From Comamonadaceae bacterium (GTDB taxonomy: Bacteria; Pseudomonadota; Gammaproteobacteria; Burkholderiales; Burkholderiaceae_C): DNA of 38,473 nucleotides. Shown one piece after another: positions 17,601-25,000 of this stretch; the first letter of the stretch is position 1; every line of letters begins with the position of its first letter. The stretch is from assembly GCA_947463025.1 (NCBI GenBank), contig CANHSE010000003.1:1-38473 (forward strand), in the 5' to 3' direction. The notes under the pieces were generated by a model. That model made no database searches. It was given only the letters and a program-made list of their open reading frames with translations, and was not told the DNA's origin. The position numbers were made by a program, and so were the translations under genes.

Positions 17601-18737
17601 GGGGGGCGGCTCGGCATCCGGCAACGGCTCGGCGGGAACGGGGGTCTCGTCTGCCACCTCGGCCAGCGCGGATGCCGGCGCCACGCGGCTCGGGCCGAAC
17701 GCGCCAGGGACGCCCCCACGCACAGCGGCGGACTCGCTGCAATCCCCGCTCAGGTAGAACCCGCGAAAGAAGAAGGGCTCGTGGTAGGCGCTGGTGCGCA
17801 TGAGCTCTTCCATGAACAGCTTGAGTCCGCGGCGCAGGCGTTCGAGCTCGGCGGGCAGCATGAAGTAATCCGCGCTGTGGCCTTCGGCCGGCTCCAGGGC
17901 GCACAGCTCGGCGCAGGCATCCTGCACATCGCGGGTGATGTCATCCAGGCCCGCATCGACCCAGCTGGCCTGAAACGGTGCGCCGAGCTCGTAGGGCGAT
18001 GACCAGCCGACCATGCTGCGGCGCAGAGTCTCCGGCAGCGCCCGGCCGAAGGCCGTGAAGCCCGGCACGCTTTCGCAGCCGGTGATGACCAGGTAGACCG
18101 GAAACTGCAAAGCAAAACGGTTCTGGGCCAGCCAGAGCCGCCGATGGATGGCCTTGGCCCGAGCGCCCAGGTGCAGCCCGGCCTCCGCTCCGTGGGCGGT
18201 CAGCAGGGACGCCGGCAAGGCGACCACCACCGCGTCGAAAGGTCGATCGGACCGGTACTTGCGGCACAGCCCCAGGAACTGGTCCCACACCTGGCTGCCC
18301 GCGGAGCCGGTCTCGTCCGGCGAGCCCAGGTGGCCGCCTTGCAGCTGGATGGCGACGCCCTTGTCGAAGAAATTCCAGTGCAGGCCGTGCGCCGCAACGC
18401 TCAGGGACGCATCGGTGCTCAAGGCGCTGGGAATGCCGGCGGCGACCAGCGGGAGGATCTGCTCGGTGTCCGCTTCGTTGAGCACCAGGGTCCAGCTCAG
18501 GTTGTAGCGCTCAGCACGCGAGGCCAGGTTGGCTTCGATCAGCTCCACTGCGTGCCGAAAGGACTGCTTGAGGGAGTCCATGCTGAGCTGACGAACCGGG
18601 GCGGCGCCGGGCGTCTGGCGCTCGCGGTCGGCGCTCACCGCTGCGGCCCACAACACCAGCCCCAGGACCAGCAAGGCGATCACCGCCAGCGCCAGCAGCG
18701 CGATGATCGCGAGGTGGTCGGTCAGGAAGTTCAGCAC
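14607..18737 (-). CDS. tssM: Type VI secretion system membrane protein TssM (IcmF), without Walker A
   Basis: The 1376-residue protein is the large inner-membrane subunit of the TssJLM complex. It has one N-terminal membrane helix (about residues 9-34), a cytoplasmic domain, a second helix (about 439-458) and a long periplasmic part that should contact TssJ. Family landmarks are FRGFYLSG (324-331) and AFLRDLFERKIFAEPGL (404-420). The P-loop expected after the WTLVLNE strand (82-88) is missing and reads ADTEQILP; the downstream DTAG-type motif is also absent (WNFFDKGVAIQLQG, 121-134). A Pro/Ala-rich linker lies at 350-400. It overlaps tssL by 7 bases and tssA by 4. Nucleotide binding is therefore not expected. 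Confidence 0.93.
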   Translation of the reverse strand: MLNFLTDHLAIIALLALAVIALLVLGLVLWAAAVSADRERQTPGAAPVRQLSMDSLKQSFRHAVELIEANLASRAERYNLSWTLVLNEADTEQILPLVAAGIPSALSTDASLSVAAHGLHWNFFDKGVAIQLQGGHLGSPDETGSAGSQVWDQFLGLCRKYRSDRPFDAVVVALPASLLTAHGAEAGLHLGARAKAIHRRLWLAQNRFALQFPVYLVITGCESVPGFTAFGRALPETLRRSMVGWSSPYELGAPFQASWVDAGLDDITRDVQDACAELCALEPAEGHSADYFMLPAELERLRRGLKLFMEELMRTSAYHEPFFFRGFYLSGDCSESAAVRGGVPGAFGPSRVAPASALAEVADETPVPAEPLPDAEPPPRVTVPDPAALPVLDPAAQTLEREPAFLRDLFERKIFAEPGLVRASRAQQLRRPLVHRLVRWTAITVPVVWTVGLAVYTVRLSHLSPGIVAAIHELDRHGRAVGEPVDAARDRARVLGTLALMEHIQGGLFGSVFMPGSWEVFDDLQARLHARLERGFTENAVEPLRLGAYSRISELTGVPVDPATGTLITGSTCTLPPGWAAQVQVVQRSGLNVEDLPEFAALLEFVGRLEELDRGVRAMERLSQAQAGAASGEDLRLAVRVFLGAEVTVSLDRAASLLRKQSLGRSPLAAAPLQHAATCTFGTAMKALRTRLFDKNDLLLAEQGIDAMARTVSQAGEGAGRDVQQQGWTSMLEALRRQEALMVSGKGAWMQGTTAELGQAHDHLMQRMQATALVGPAAVAQVQQQTRDALDRFRGQWATWVAEGSTLMGPGLVWQDKEARWSFTPDRAALRDALSALMVQPYMRPGHRALPEPATGQAVAWDRGKLDQAVALADARRQFDAQLLPKFPAPVRDKVDVWVRGALADGMVDLLAQAAILLPPAAAPPVGEADRLRLARAGTALTELGARTAATRLGQVLARDALVRLRRVDDTFRQGDFYQPREPDFRSWTGDKAPLVAAFGAGDAAGLVAYAANQTAFIDALSREAEVLLPLLEGNGSGLVVQRWRGITADLTRYRLKSPASSLALLEQFVTATAADVDLLNCADRIKPAPRRVGDAFSERLVALQSSLADRCRELRQLETRESWSRFAELFNRELAGRSPFRASGSGGIERTPADPEDTGSVLQAFERAQRLLGPRPSDAVRRFADQMERVRAFLAPLYPAQPESAAGYDLAVEFRANPGGEVQGNKIIDWTLLVGSQTLRAREPARALRWEPGTPIELRLRLARDGPVVPQAEPSQSALSIEEPREVRFRFTDPWSLFTLLTTHRETEGASRADARMQLLRFEFPLAPVAAVASLAPQEARARVYLRLSVSPAGKRSPLAWPGAFPARVPDWSAP

Positions 18738-19567
18738 GTCAGGCCTCCTAGCCCATCCGGCGAGACGGCAGGCGTCATCGGCCCAGTGGCCAAATCGATC
18801 GCTTCACGCACCGGCCAGGACTGCCACAGCCAGAGCAGCTCGGACACGGCCAGCAAGCCCAAGACCACCAGCAGGGCCATGACCCACCAGCGGCTCAGCC
18901 GCGGCAAGCGCCGGGCGGCCAGATGGGTCAGGGTGCTGGCGTAGGCCTCGGGCGAGAGGGTCCGGTCCCGCCCCTGCAGATCGGGCGCGCGCTGGTAGAT
19001 GAACTGGAACAGCTCGCGCCGGTAGTCCGCGATTTTTTGCAAGGAGTCCGTGCCTCGGTAGCGGCCCTGGAATCCCAGCGAGAGCACGCTCAGGTACAGG
19101 CGCGCGATGGGACGCTGGGCCGGCTCGCGCTGAGACAGGATCTGCTCGATCTCCTCGAAGACCTTTTCGCCCGCGCTGCTGGTGCGAGACAGTTGGGCTT
19201 CGATCAGCACATGCCGCCAGTGGGGACGTCCGGCCCAGTCGGCGCTGATCAAAAGTTCATCGGCCAGCGCTGCCTTCAGATACCGCGCGTGAAACTCGGT
19301 GTCCGCCCCCGAGCGGCCGCCAATGCGCCGGGCCTCCAGCGTCTGCAACTCGATCAGCTGCACCAGCTGCTGGCTCAGGGCCTGGGTCGCAGCCACCGCC
19401 TCGGCCTCACTGACCTGGTGAACGGCCTGGCAGGCCAGGTCGAGCACGCCATAGAAATCGCGAAACTGGGCCGAGGGGAAATCGACCCCGCCGACCCCGG
19501 TCGCGCCGCGGGCCTGCGAGAGCAAGGTGGACAAGGCAGTGGATGTAGGCAGGGTCATGGCAGTCAT
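18731..19567 (-). CDS. tssL: Type VI secretion system protein TssL (DotU family)
   Basis: The 278-residue protein is the DotU/IcmH-type partner of TssM in the inner-membrane complex. The cytoplasmic helical domain covers about residues 30-215 and has the family hallmark LGFQGRY (164-170) and the FHARYLKAALADE segment. A single C-terminal membrane helix spans 227-249, leaving about 29 periplasmic residues. There is no OmpA-like peptidoglycan-binding domain, and none is encoded elsewhere in the cluster. Two ATG codons (19567 and 19558) are possible starts and neither has a strong ribosome site. The gap from tssK is 19 bases. Confidence 0.93.
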   Translation of the reverse strand: MTAMTLPTSTALSTLLSQARGATGVGGVDFPSAQFRDFYGVLDLACQAVHQVSEAEAVAATQALSQQLVQLIELQTLEARRIGGRSGADTEFHARYLKAALADELLISADWAGRPHWRHVLIEAQLSRTSSAGEKVFEEIEQILSQREPAQRPIARLYLSVLSLGFQGRYRGTDSLQKIADYRRELFQFIYQRAPDLQGRDRTLSPEAYASTLTHLAARRLPRLSRWWVMALLVVLGLLAVSELLWLWQSWPVREAIDLATGPMTPAVSPDGLGGLTC

Positions 19568-19586
19568 GTCGGCGGGCGGTGTGCAC

Positions 19587-20933
19587 TCAGCCTTTGAGGA
19601 AGATCACCATCTCGTGGGGCCGTTGCATGGCGCTGGTTTCATTGGCATTGCTGATGACGAGGGTCTGACCCGCGGCGATGAAGGCCTCGGCGACGTCGAT
19701 GGCGAACAGGGTGTAGCCCGCGCTGGAGCGCAGGCCCAGCTCCGGCGCGTCGTCGATGCGGCGGCGGGCGGCGCCCAGCACGCGCCGCTCGGACAGCGAG
19801 GTCCAGACCGTGCGCGAGCCGATGACGGCCCCGGACATCCAGGCCACCAGCTCGCGCTCGGGCTGGCCGCGCAGGCCCACGACCAGGCGCGTGCCCGCAA
19901 CCACCGACTCCAAGGGCACGCTGAACGCGCCGGCGTCGAAGTCGAACAGGCTGGTCCGCCACTCCTGGCTGACCTCGCCCGCGAAGTCCTCCAGCGCGTC
20001 GAGCACAGGTCCGAGGGCGGCCATCGGATCGTCATGCACCCAGGCCGGCGGCAGCATTGGCACGGCCCCCGGTCGCAGCGCGGCCAGGGGCCCCAGCTGG
20101 GCGCACAGGGCCAGGTAGAGCGCATGGGGCGGCACCGACGGACTGCGCAACAGGGCCTCCAGCACGGGCAAGGCGAAGACCAGGCTGGCCAGTCGGGCCT
20201 TGCCCTCCAGGATGGCAAGCCGGTCTTCCATGCGGGAAGAAGGGTCCGACGTCTGCTTGACCAGAAAGGCGGCCTTGCTGCGCATCTGGGCGGCCAGGGC
20301 CTGGGCGCGCTGGCGCACCTCGCTGTGCAGCGGCACCTCCAGCCACGCGGGCTCGTAGGCGCCGCGCTTGTAGACCTCGTTGTCCTTGCGCACCGTCATG
20401 AGCTTGAGCGACAGGTAGGCGGACGAGGGCCGCTCGCCCACGGCCAAGGCGAGGTTGGGCACGGCGCGCGGCAGGTCGATCGGCAAGGCCTCGGAGATCT
20501 CGTCCTCCACCCGCTCGCCCGGCACACCGCGAAACCGGGCGGGCTGGGCACTGACCCGCAGGGAACGGGCCCGGCCGACCGTGAGGTAGATCGCGGCCCG
20601 CGCCTCTTCCAGCTGCGCGGCCAGGGGCGTGATGTCCAGCGTCAGGTCGGGCAGGCCCGGGGCGGACGCCGGCCAGGTGACCGCCATGCCATCGGGCATG
20701 ACCGCCTCCAGCGCCAGCACCCGCACCAGCCCGTTGGTCAGGAGGCTCTCGTCGATGTCCAGCCGCCGCAGGCCCCAGCCCAGCGGATGCGCCGCCAAGT
20801 GCTGCCAGGCGACCAGGTCATCGACCCGCGCGCTCTCCTGCTGGAAATGCTGGGGACTCAGGAGCATGCCTTCGTGCCACTGGATGCGCGGCGCGGGCGG
20901 GGTTGGGCGGTAGGTCATGGGGTCGTGGCTCAT
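19587..20933 (-). CDS. tssK: Type VI secretion system baseplate protein TssK
   Basis: The 448-residue cytosolic protein is the baseplate subunit that connects the tail to TssL/TssM. The N-terminal pattern IQWHEGMLLSPQHFQQ (about residues 17-32) is the hallmark of TssK, and the length is normal (about 440-450). Later conserved parts include LPRAVPNLALAVGERPSSAYLSLK and the C-terminal shell FAIDVAEAFIAAGQTLVI. Its start overlaps the tssJ stop (ATGA). No irregularity was seen. Confidence 0.96.
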   Translation of the reverse strand: MSHDPMTYRPTPPAPRIQWHEGMLLSPQHFQQESARVDDLVAWQHLAAHPLGWGLRRLDIDESLLTNGLVRVLALEAVMPDGMAVTWPASAPGLPDLTLDITPLAAQLEEARAAIYLTVGRARSLRVSAQPARFRGVPGERVEDEISEALPIDLPRAVPNLALAVGERPSSAYLSLKLMTVRKDNEVYKRGAYEPAWLEVPLHSEVRQRAQALAAQMRSKAAFLVKQTSDPSSRMEDRLAILEGKARLASLVFALPVLEALLRSPSVPPHALYLALCAQLGPLAALRPGAVPMLPPAWVHDDPMAALGPVLDALEDFAGEVSQEWRTSLFDFDAGAFSVPLESVVAGTRLVVGLRGQPERELVAWMSGAVIGSRTVWTSLSERRVLGAARRRIDDAPELGLRSSAGYTLFAIDVAEAFIAAGQTLVISNANETSAMQRPHEMVIFLKG

Positions 20934-21547
20934 TTCGTGGGGTGGGGCTGCAGGTCCGAGCTGGTAAAGCCCTTGGGCCCCAGCTGCAGCAGGAACGCCT
21001 CGCCCTTGGGCTGCAGGCGTTCGCGGTGCTCACCCGGCGAGGAATAGGCGGCAAAGGCCAGGATGGCCAGCGCGTGCTGGTGGATCTGCGCGGGATCGGT
21101 GAGCCTGAGGGTCTGGCCGGGCACCACCTCCACGGAGACCACACCCAGCGCGTCGGGGAAGGTGCGCTGGGTGTCACCGCGGGTGGCAAACCATTTGGCG
21201 GCCGGGGTGGCCGAGAGGGATTCGACGAGCGCCGGATCGCGCACGAACACCAGATCGAGCGCCACCGGGCTGTTCTGATTGGCATCCGCTGCGGCCGCGA
21301 TGGTGACGCTCTTCCAGGAGGGTGCCGTGGGGTGGGGCTTGCCGACGCCGACGAGTTCTGCGCCCGCCGACACGATGGACTCCGTCAGTTTGGTGAGCGA
21401 GCTGCACGCCGTGAGGCCGAGGCTGGCCGCGAGTACGAGTGCGGGTGCGAGCACCGATGCGCAGACAGCGCAGCGCCCACGGCGCCGGGGTGCGGCGAGG
21501 ATGCAAGGCGATGTGCGGTCGTGCGAGCGCGGTGTAGGAGCCGTCAT
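20930..21547 (-). CDS. tssJ: Type VI secretion system outer-membrane lipoprotein TssJ
   Basis: The 205-residue lipoprotein anchors the TssLM complex to the outer membrane. The lipobox LTAC ends at Cys48 after a hydrophobic stretch; the sequence before it is unusually long (about 30 residues, rich in Arg). A later start would remove all positive charges, so the ATG at 21547 was kept. The transthyretin-like TssJ domain follows, with SPVALDLVFVRDPALVESLSA and the VEVVPGQ motif. The start overlaps the stop of transporter B (ATGA), which ties the T6SS genes to the accessory module. Confidence 0.9.
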   Translation of the reverse strand: MTAPTPRSHDRTSPCILAAPRRRGRCAVCASVLAPALVLAASLGLTACSSLTKLTESIVSAGAELVGVGKPHPTAPSWKSVTIAAAADANQNSPVALDLVFVRDPALVESLSATPAAKWFATRGDTQRTFPDALGVVSVEVVPGQTLRLTDPAQIHQHALAILAFAAYSSPGEHRERLQPKGEAFLLQLGPKGFTSSDLQPHPTK

Positions 21548-22980
21548 GGAATCCTCGCCTTCAAAGACAAGGCGTGCTCGGTGTCGAGCAGGCCCACGCC
21601 GAGGCCGGCCAGCCCCGCGGCGAGCAGCGCGAACAGCACCAGGCCCATCAGCAAGAGCGCATCGCGCGGTCGCAACGACACTGCGACACGGGGCCGCGCG
21701 GCGCGCTGTGCCGGTTCGACCACACGCGGCATCCGAAGCGGGCCGGCCGCCAACGTGACCAAGGGCGCCACCACCACGATCGACACCAGGTTACGGATGC
21801 CGGCCGTGAGCGGCTCCAGCAGCACCAGCGTAGGCAAGAGCGCCTCCAGCGGGAGTCCGAGCCAACCCAACGCGAGGCCTGCGGCGGCCAGCGCCCAGCC
21901 GCTGGCGTAGGCCACGCTGGCCAGGGCCGCGGCCGTCGATGCCAGCGCGATCACTCCCAGATCGATCACGCCCAGGGGCCGGCCATACAGCTGGGCGGCG
22001 AACACGGCCAGCACCCCGAAAAAGAGCGCATCACCCATGCGCACAACAGCGGGCAAAAGGGGCGCGGACAACTCCATCAGGTCGCGCCGACCGCCCAGGC
22101 GGTTGCACATGGCGTCGATCAAGCCCGGTACGGCGGCGGCCGGGCCGGTCGAGAACAGGCCGATCACCAAGGGTTCGCGCAGGGCTCCCACCACCCGATC
22201 GACAGGCTGACGCATCCGCAGCGCCGTCACCCCCAGGGCCAGGGCCGTGACAACCAGAGCGACCAAGACGAGCGGAATCAGAAACGCCTGCATACGCCCC
22301 AGCAGCGCCAGACCCAGGGTGTGGACCGACGCCGCCGCCATGGCGAAGGCAAACAGCGGCAACCCGGCATGGGCGCGCGCCATCAGGGTCTCGAGGCTGC
22401 GGTACACGCCCTCGGCAAGCGCCAGGAAGGCGCGCCCCCGCTCTCCCCCCTGAACAGCGAGACCCACGCCAAAGAACACCACGCCGATCAAGGCACTGAC
22501 CAGAGTGCCATAGGCCAAGGCGCGGTAGCCGTTGTCCGGCACCACCGTGTCCCAGGTCAATGCGGCAAACGCGTCGGCGGATTCAGCCGGTTCAGCCCGC
22601 AGGGCGACGGTGGGTATCGCCTCGACCTCCAGCGCGGCGCGCCCGAGGGCAGTGGCCATCTCGGCGCCACCGCCTGGGCCGGTGATCGCCAGCATCGCCA
22701 GGCCCGCCGCGAGGCCCGCCAGCGCCATCATGGCCAGGAGGCCCGCCAGCATCCGCACCAGCAGCCCGCGCATCGACCCGGGCTGAGACGGCCACTGGCG
22801 CAAGCCGGACCAGACCGCCAGCACGATCAAGGGCAAGCCCACCATGTTCAGCAGCGCGATATAGGCCTGACCTGCCGCGCTTAACCACGTCAGCTTCAGC
22901 GGTGACCACGCGCCCACCGCGGCGCCGCACAGGATCGCCAGCAACAGTCGGGCGCCGGGGCTGAGCCAGGGTGTGCGCAT
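21544..22980 (-). CDS. SDF-family (dicarboxylate/amino acid:cation symporter-like) membrane protein B, degenerate
   Basis: The 478-residue inner-membrane protein has the hydrophobic pattern of the glutamate/aspartate symporter family (GltP/GltPh fold). The re-entrant loop 1 motif is FSTGPAAAVPG (276-286). The cation-binding NMDGT motif is replaced by VRMGD (313-317). In the last helix an Arg is kept (Arg396) but the Asp that binds the amino group and the sodium-site Asp are lost (Ala393 and Val404 by alignment with GltPh). An extra membrane helix at about 441-465 follows the core. The ATG at 22980 overlaps the racemase stop (TGATG); a GTG one codon earlier is possible. Sodium-coupled transport seems unlikely; a channel, receptor or structural role is open. 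Confidence 0.8.
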   Translation of the reverse strand: MRTPWLSPGARLLLAILCGAAVGAWSPLKLTWLSAAGQAYIALLNMVGLPLIVLAVWSGLRQWPSQPGSMRGLLVRMLAGLLAMMALAGLAAGLAMLAITGPGGGAEMATALGRAALEVEAIPTVALRAEPAESADAFAALTWDTVVPDNGYRALAYGTLVSALIGVVFFGVGLAVQGGERGRAFLALAEGVYRSLETLMARAHAGLPLFAFAMAAASVHTLGLALLGRMQAFLIPLVLVALVVTALALGVTALRMRQPVDRVVGALREPLVIGLFSTGPAAAVPGLIDAMCNRLGGRRDLMELSAPLLPAVVRMGDALFFGVLAVFAAQLYGRPLGVIDLGVIALASTAAALASVAYASGWALAAAGLALGWLGLPLEALLPTLVLLEPLTAGIRNLVSIVVVAPLVTLAAGPLRMPRVVEPAQRAARPRVAVSLRPRDALLLMGLVLFALLAAGLAGLGVGLLDTEHALSLKARIP

Positions 22981-23678
22981 CACGCTACGCCCTCCGCCAG
23001 AGCGTGCTCGATCGCGGCCAGGGCCAGGGCGCGGGTGCTATCCACCAGGGTCAAGCCCTCGGGGTCGCAGCGCCGCGCCGCCAGGGGTAGCTCGGTGCAG
23101 CCCAGCACCACGCACGACAGGCCCTGTCCCGCCGCCTGGCGCAGCACGCGTGACAAGCTGTGTGCTGCCGCCGCAGGCTCGCCCGCCTTGATCTGGGTGA
23201 TGCAGCGGTCTACGTCGTGCTGCACGGCCAAGGCGTCGGGCTCGACCGGCTCCAGCCCGGCCTCGCGCAGCGCTGTGCGATACAAGCCAGACCGCTGCAC
23301 ACCCCGAGTGGCCAGGACCAGCACGGCCGCTCCGGGCGGCTGCCGCAGCCGCGCGACACAGGCCCGTGCGATGTGCAGGACCGGCACCGCAGACTGTTCG
23401 CACAGCTGCGCGTGCCAGTGATGAGCGCTGTTGCAAGGAATCGCCACCAGGTCTGCGCCTGCGCGCTCGAGCAGGTGCAGACCCTCGAGCAGCGCGGGCA
23501 AGGGATCTGGCCCCAGCCCCAGGATCGCCGCGCTGCGATCAGGCACCTGCGGCCGGAAGGCGGCCAGCACCGGGATGTGATCCTGGTCGCGCCGAGCGGG
23601 CGTCAGCCGCACGAGTTGGTCTAGGAAATCGACCGTGGCCGCCGGACCGAGCCCCCCCAGAACGCCGATCGTTCGCAT
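22980..23678 (-). CDS. Aspartate/glutamate racemase family protein
   Basis: The 232-residue protein belongs to the PLP-independent Asp/Glu/hydantoin racemase family. Both catalytic cysteines are present, Cys82 in IPCNSAHHW and Cys194 in LGCTELPL, and the N-terminus IGVLGGLGPAAT is typical of aspartate racemases of this length. There is no signal peptide, so it acts in the cytosol unless it is secreted by the T6SS itself. Substrate (Asp, Glu or a broad range) cannot be told. The start ATG lies 2 bases after the stop of transporter A and the stop overlaps transporter B, so it is translated within the module. A much longer frame running into transporter A is an out-of-phase artefact. Confidence 0.9.
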   Translation of the reverse strand: MRTIGVLGGLGPAATVDFLDQLVRLTPARRDQDHIPVLAAFRPQVPDRSAAILGLGPDPLPALLEGLHLLERAGADLVAIPCNSAHHWHAQLCEQSAVPVLHIARACVARLRQPPGAAVLVLATRGVQRSGLYRTALREAGLEPVEPDALAVQHDVDRCITQIKAGEPAAAAHSLSRVLRQAAGQGLSCVVLGCTELPLAARRCDPEGLTLVDSTRALALAAIEHALAEGVA

Positions 23679-23680
23679 GG

Positions 23681-24985
23681 CTACACCTCCAGCGGCCGCG
23701 GGCAGATCAGTGCCACGGCGGCGCAGTTGCCCAGAACAATCAGCACCGTGCGACCGATGTCGCACAGGGGCTCCACCGCCAGGAACAGCACGAAGGCGGC
23801 CTCGAAAGGCAGGCCCAGGTAGCCGCTCGTGGTGCCCAGCATGGACAGCGTCACCACACCGCTGGCCCCGGCGGAGGCGAAGCCGGCCAGGATGGACACG
23901 ATCGCCACCAGACCCAGTTCCTGCAGGCTCAGTTCTTTTCCGTAGAGGGCGGCGATAAAGAGCGTGGCACTGACGTAGTAGAGGATGGGTCCGGTGCGCA
24001 GCAGGGAGACGCTCAAGGGCACCAGCAGCTCCACCCGCATCCGCGCGAAGCCGAGCTTGTCCGCCATCGCCTCGATCATGGCGGGCATGCACACCGCACT
24101 GTTGCGGGTCACCACGGCCAGCGCGAACGGAGCACGCAGCGCGTCCAGGACCTGGGACCAGGACTTGCCGCTGCGCCGCCGGATCAGGACGATGGCCAGC
24201 ACCACCAGCGACAAGGCACTGCCGGTGAACGTGGCGACGAATCCCGCCATCGGCCGCAGTGTCTCCAGACCGCTTTGCCCGATCTGCGCCGCCGCCATGC
24301 AAAAGAGCACGATCGGCACGGGGTAGTTGAACCAACGCGTGAGCGTCTGGCAGGCCGCATAGACTGTCCCCAGCGCATCAATCAAGCCCTGGGAGACCCG
24401 CACCGGCACCTGCCCGGCCGCGAAGCCAAACAGCAAGGCGAACACCAGGGCCTTGAGGGTCTCGCCCTGCGCGAAGGACGCGAAGACGTTCGAGGGGATC
24501 AGGGTGCCCAGCACATCGCGCAAGCTGACGCCACCCAACTGGCCTTCGTCGGGCGCCTCGGGGGCGTACAGCTCGATTTCCTGACTCCCTTGCCGGCTGT
24601 CGCTGCCCACGATCCGTCCGAAATCAGCCTGCAGTTGCGGCGACAGCTCGGCGCCCAAGCCGGTGAGCCGCGCACTGGCCAGGCCCAGTGCGGCCACCGC
24701 GCACGCAAACAAGAGGAACACCCACAGCACACGCGCCAGGGTCTTGCGCGCGCCGCCCTCGCGAAACAGGTGTTGCAAGCTGAAGATGACCGCCGAGACC
24801 ATGAAGGGCAGCACGATCATCTGCAGCAGGTCGACATACACGCTCCCGATCACGCCCAGGCGGCGCGCAGCCTCAGGCTGCCAGGCACCCAAGGCGCCGC
24901 CCGCCAGCAGGCAGCCCACCACCCACCAGGGATTCAAGGCCCAGGCCTGCCAGCGGCTCCAGTGGGGGAAAGAAATCGAAGGCAT
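23681..24985 (-). CDS. SDF-family (dicarboxylate/amino acid:cation symporter-like) membrane protein A, degenerate
   Basis: The 434-residue protein has the SDF/GltP fold, with the helix 2-3 LPFMVSAVIF signature and the domain SNVFASFAQGETLKALVFA (165-183). The last core helix keeps Asp409 and Arg412 in CDIGRT, equal to the amino-group and side-chain carboxylate ligands of GltPh, so an acidic amino acid may still be bound. The NMDGT cation motif is replaced by LRTGP (329-333), the positions of Asn401 and Asp405 in GltPh carry Ile416 and Asn420, and the serine-rich hairpin is reduced to TRNSAVCMP (293-301). I start at ATG 24985; a GTG at 24997 is an alternative. It follows the binding-protein gene by 15 bases. 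Confidence 0.82.
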   Translation of the reverse strand: MPSISFPHWSRWQAWALNPWWVVGCLLAGGALGAWQPEAARRLGVIGSVYVDLLQMIVLPFMVSAVIFSLQHLFREGGARKTLARVLWVFLLFACAVAALGLASARLTGLGAELSPQLQADFGRIVGSDSRQGSQEIELYAPEAPDEGQLGGVSLRDVLGTLIPSNVFASFAQGETLKALVFALLFGFAAGQVPVRVSQGLIDALGTVYAACQTLTRWFNYPVPIVLFCMAAAQIGQSGLETLRPMAGFVATFTGSALSLVVLAIVLIRRRSGKSWSQVLDALRAPFALAVVTRNSAVCMPAMIEAMADKLGFARMRVELLVPLSVSLLRTGPILYYVSATLFIAALYGKELSLQELGLVAIVSILAGFASAGASGVVTLSMLGTTSGYLGLPFEAAFVLFLAVEPLCDIGRTVLIVLGNCAAVALICPRPLEV

Positions 24986-25000
24986 GGGCGTGCGCACCTC

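Noticed and set aside
23679-24335. N-terminal extension of the racemase frame to 451 residues
   Set aside because: This part overlaps SDF protein A in a shifted phase and shows no domain; the racemase begins with its usual MRTIGVLGGLGP at 23678.
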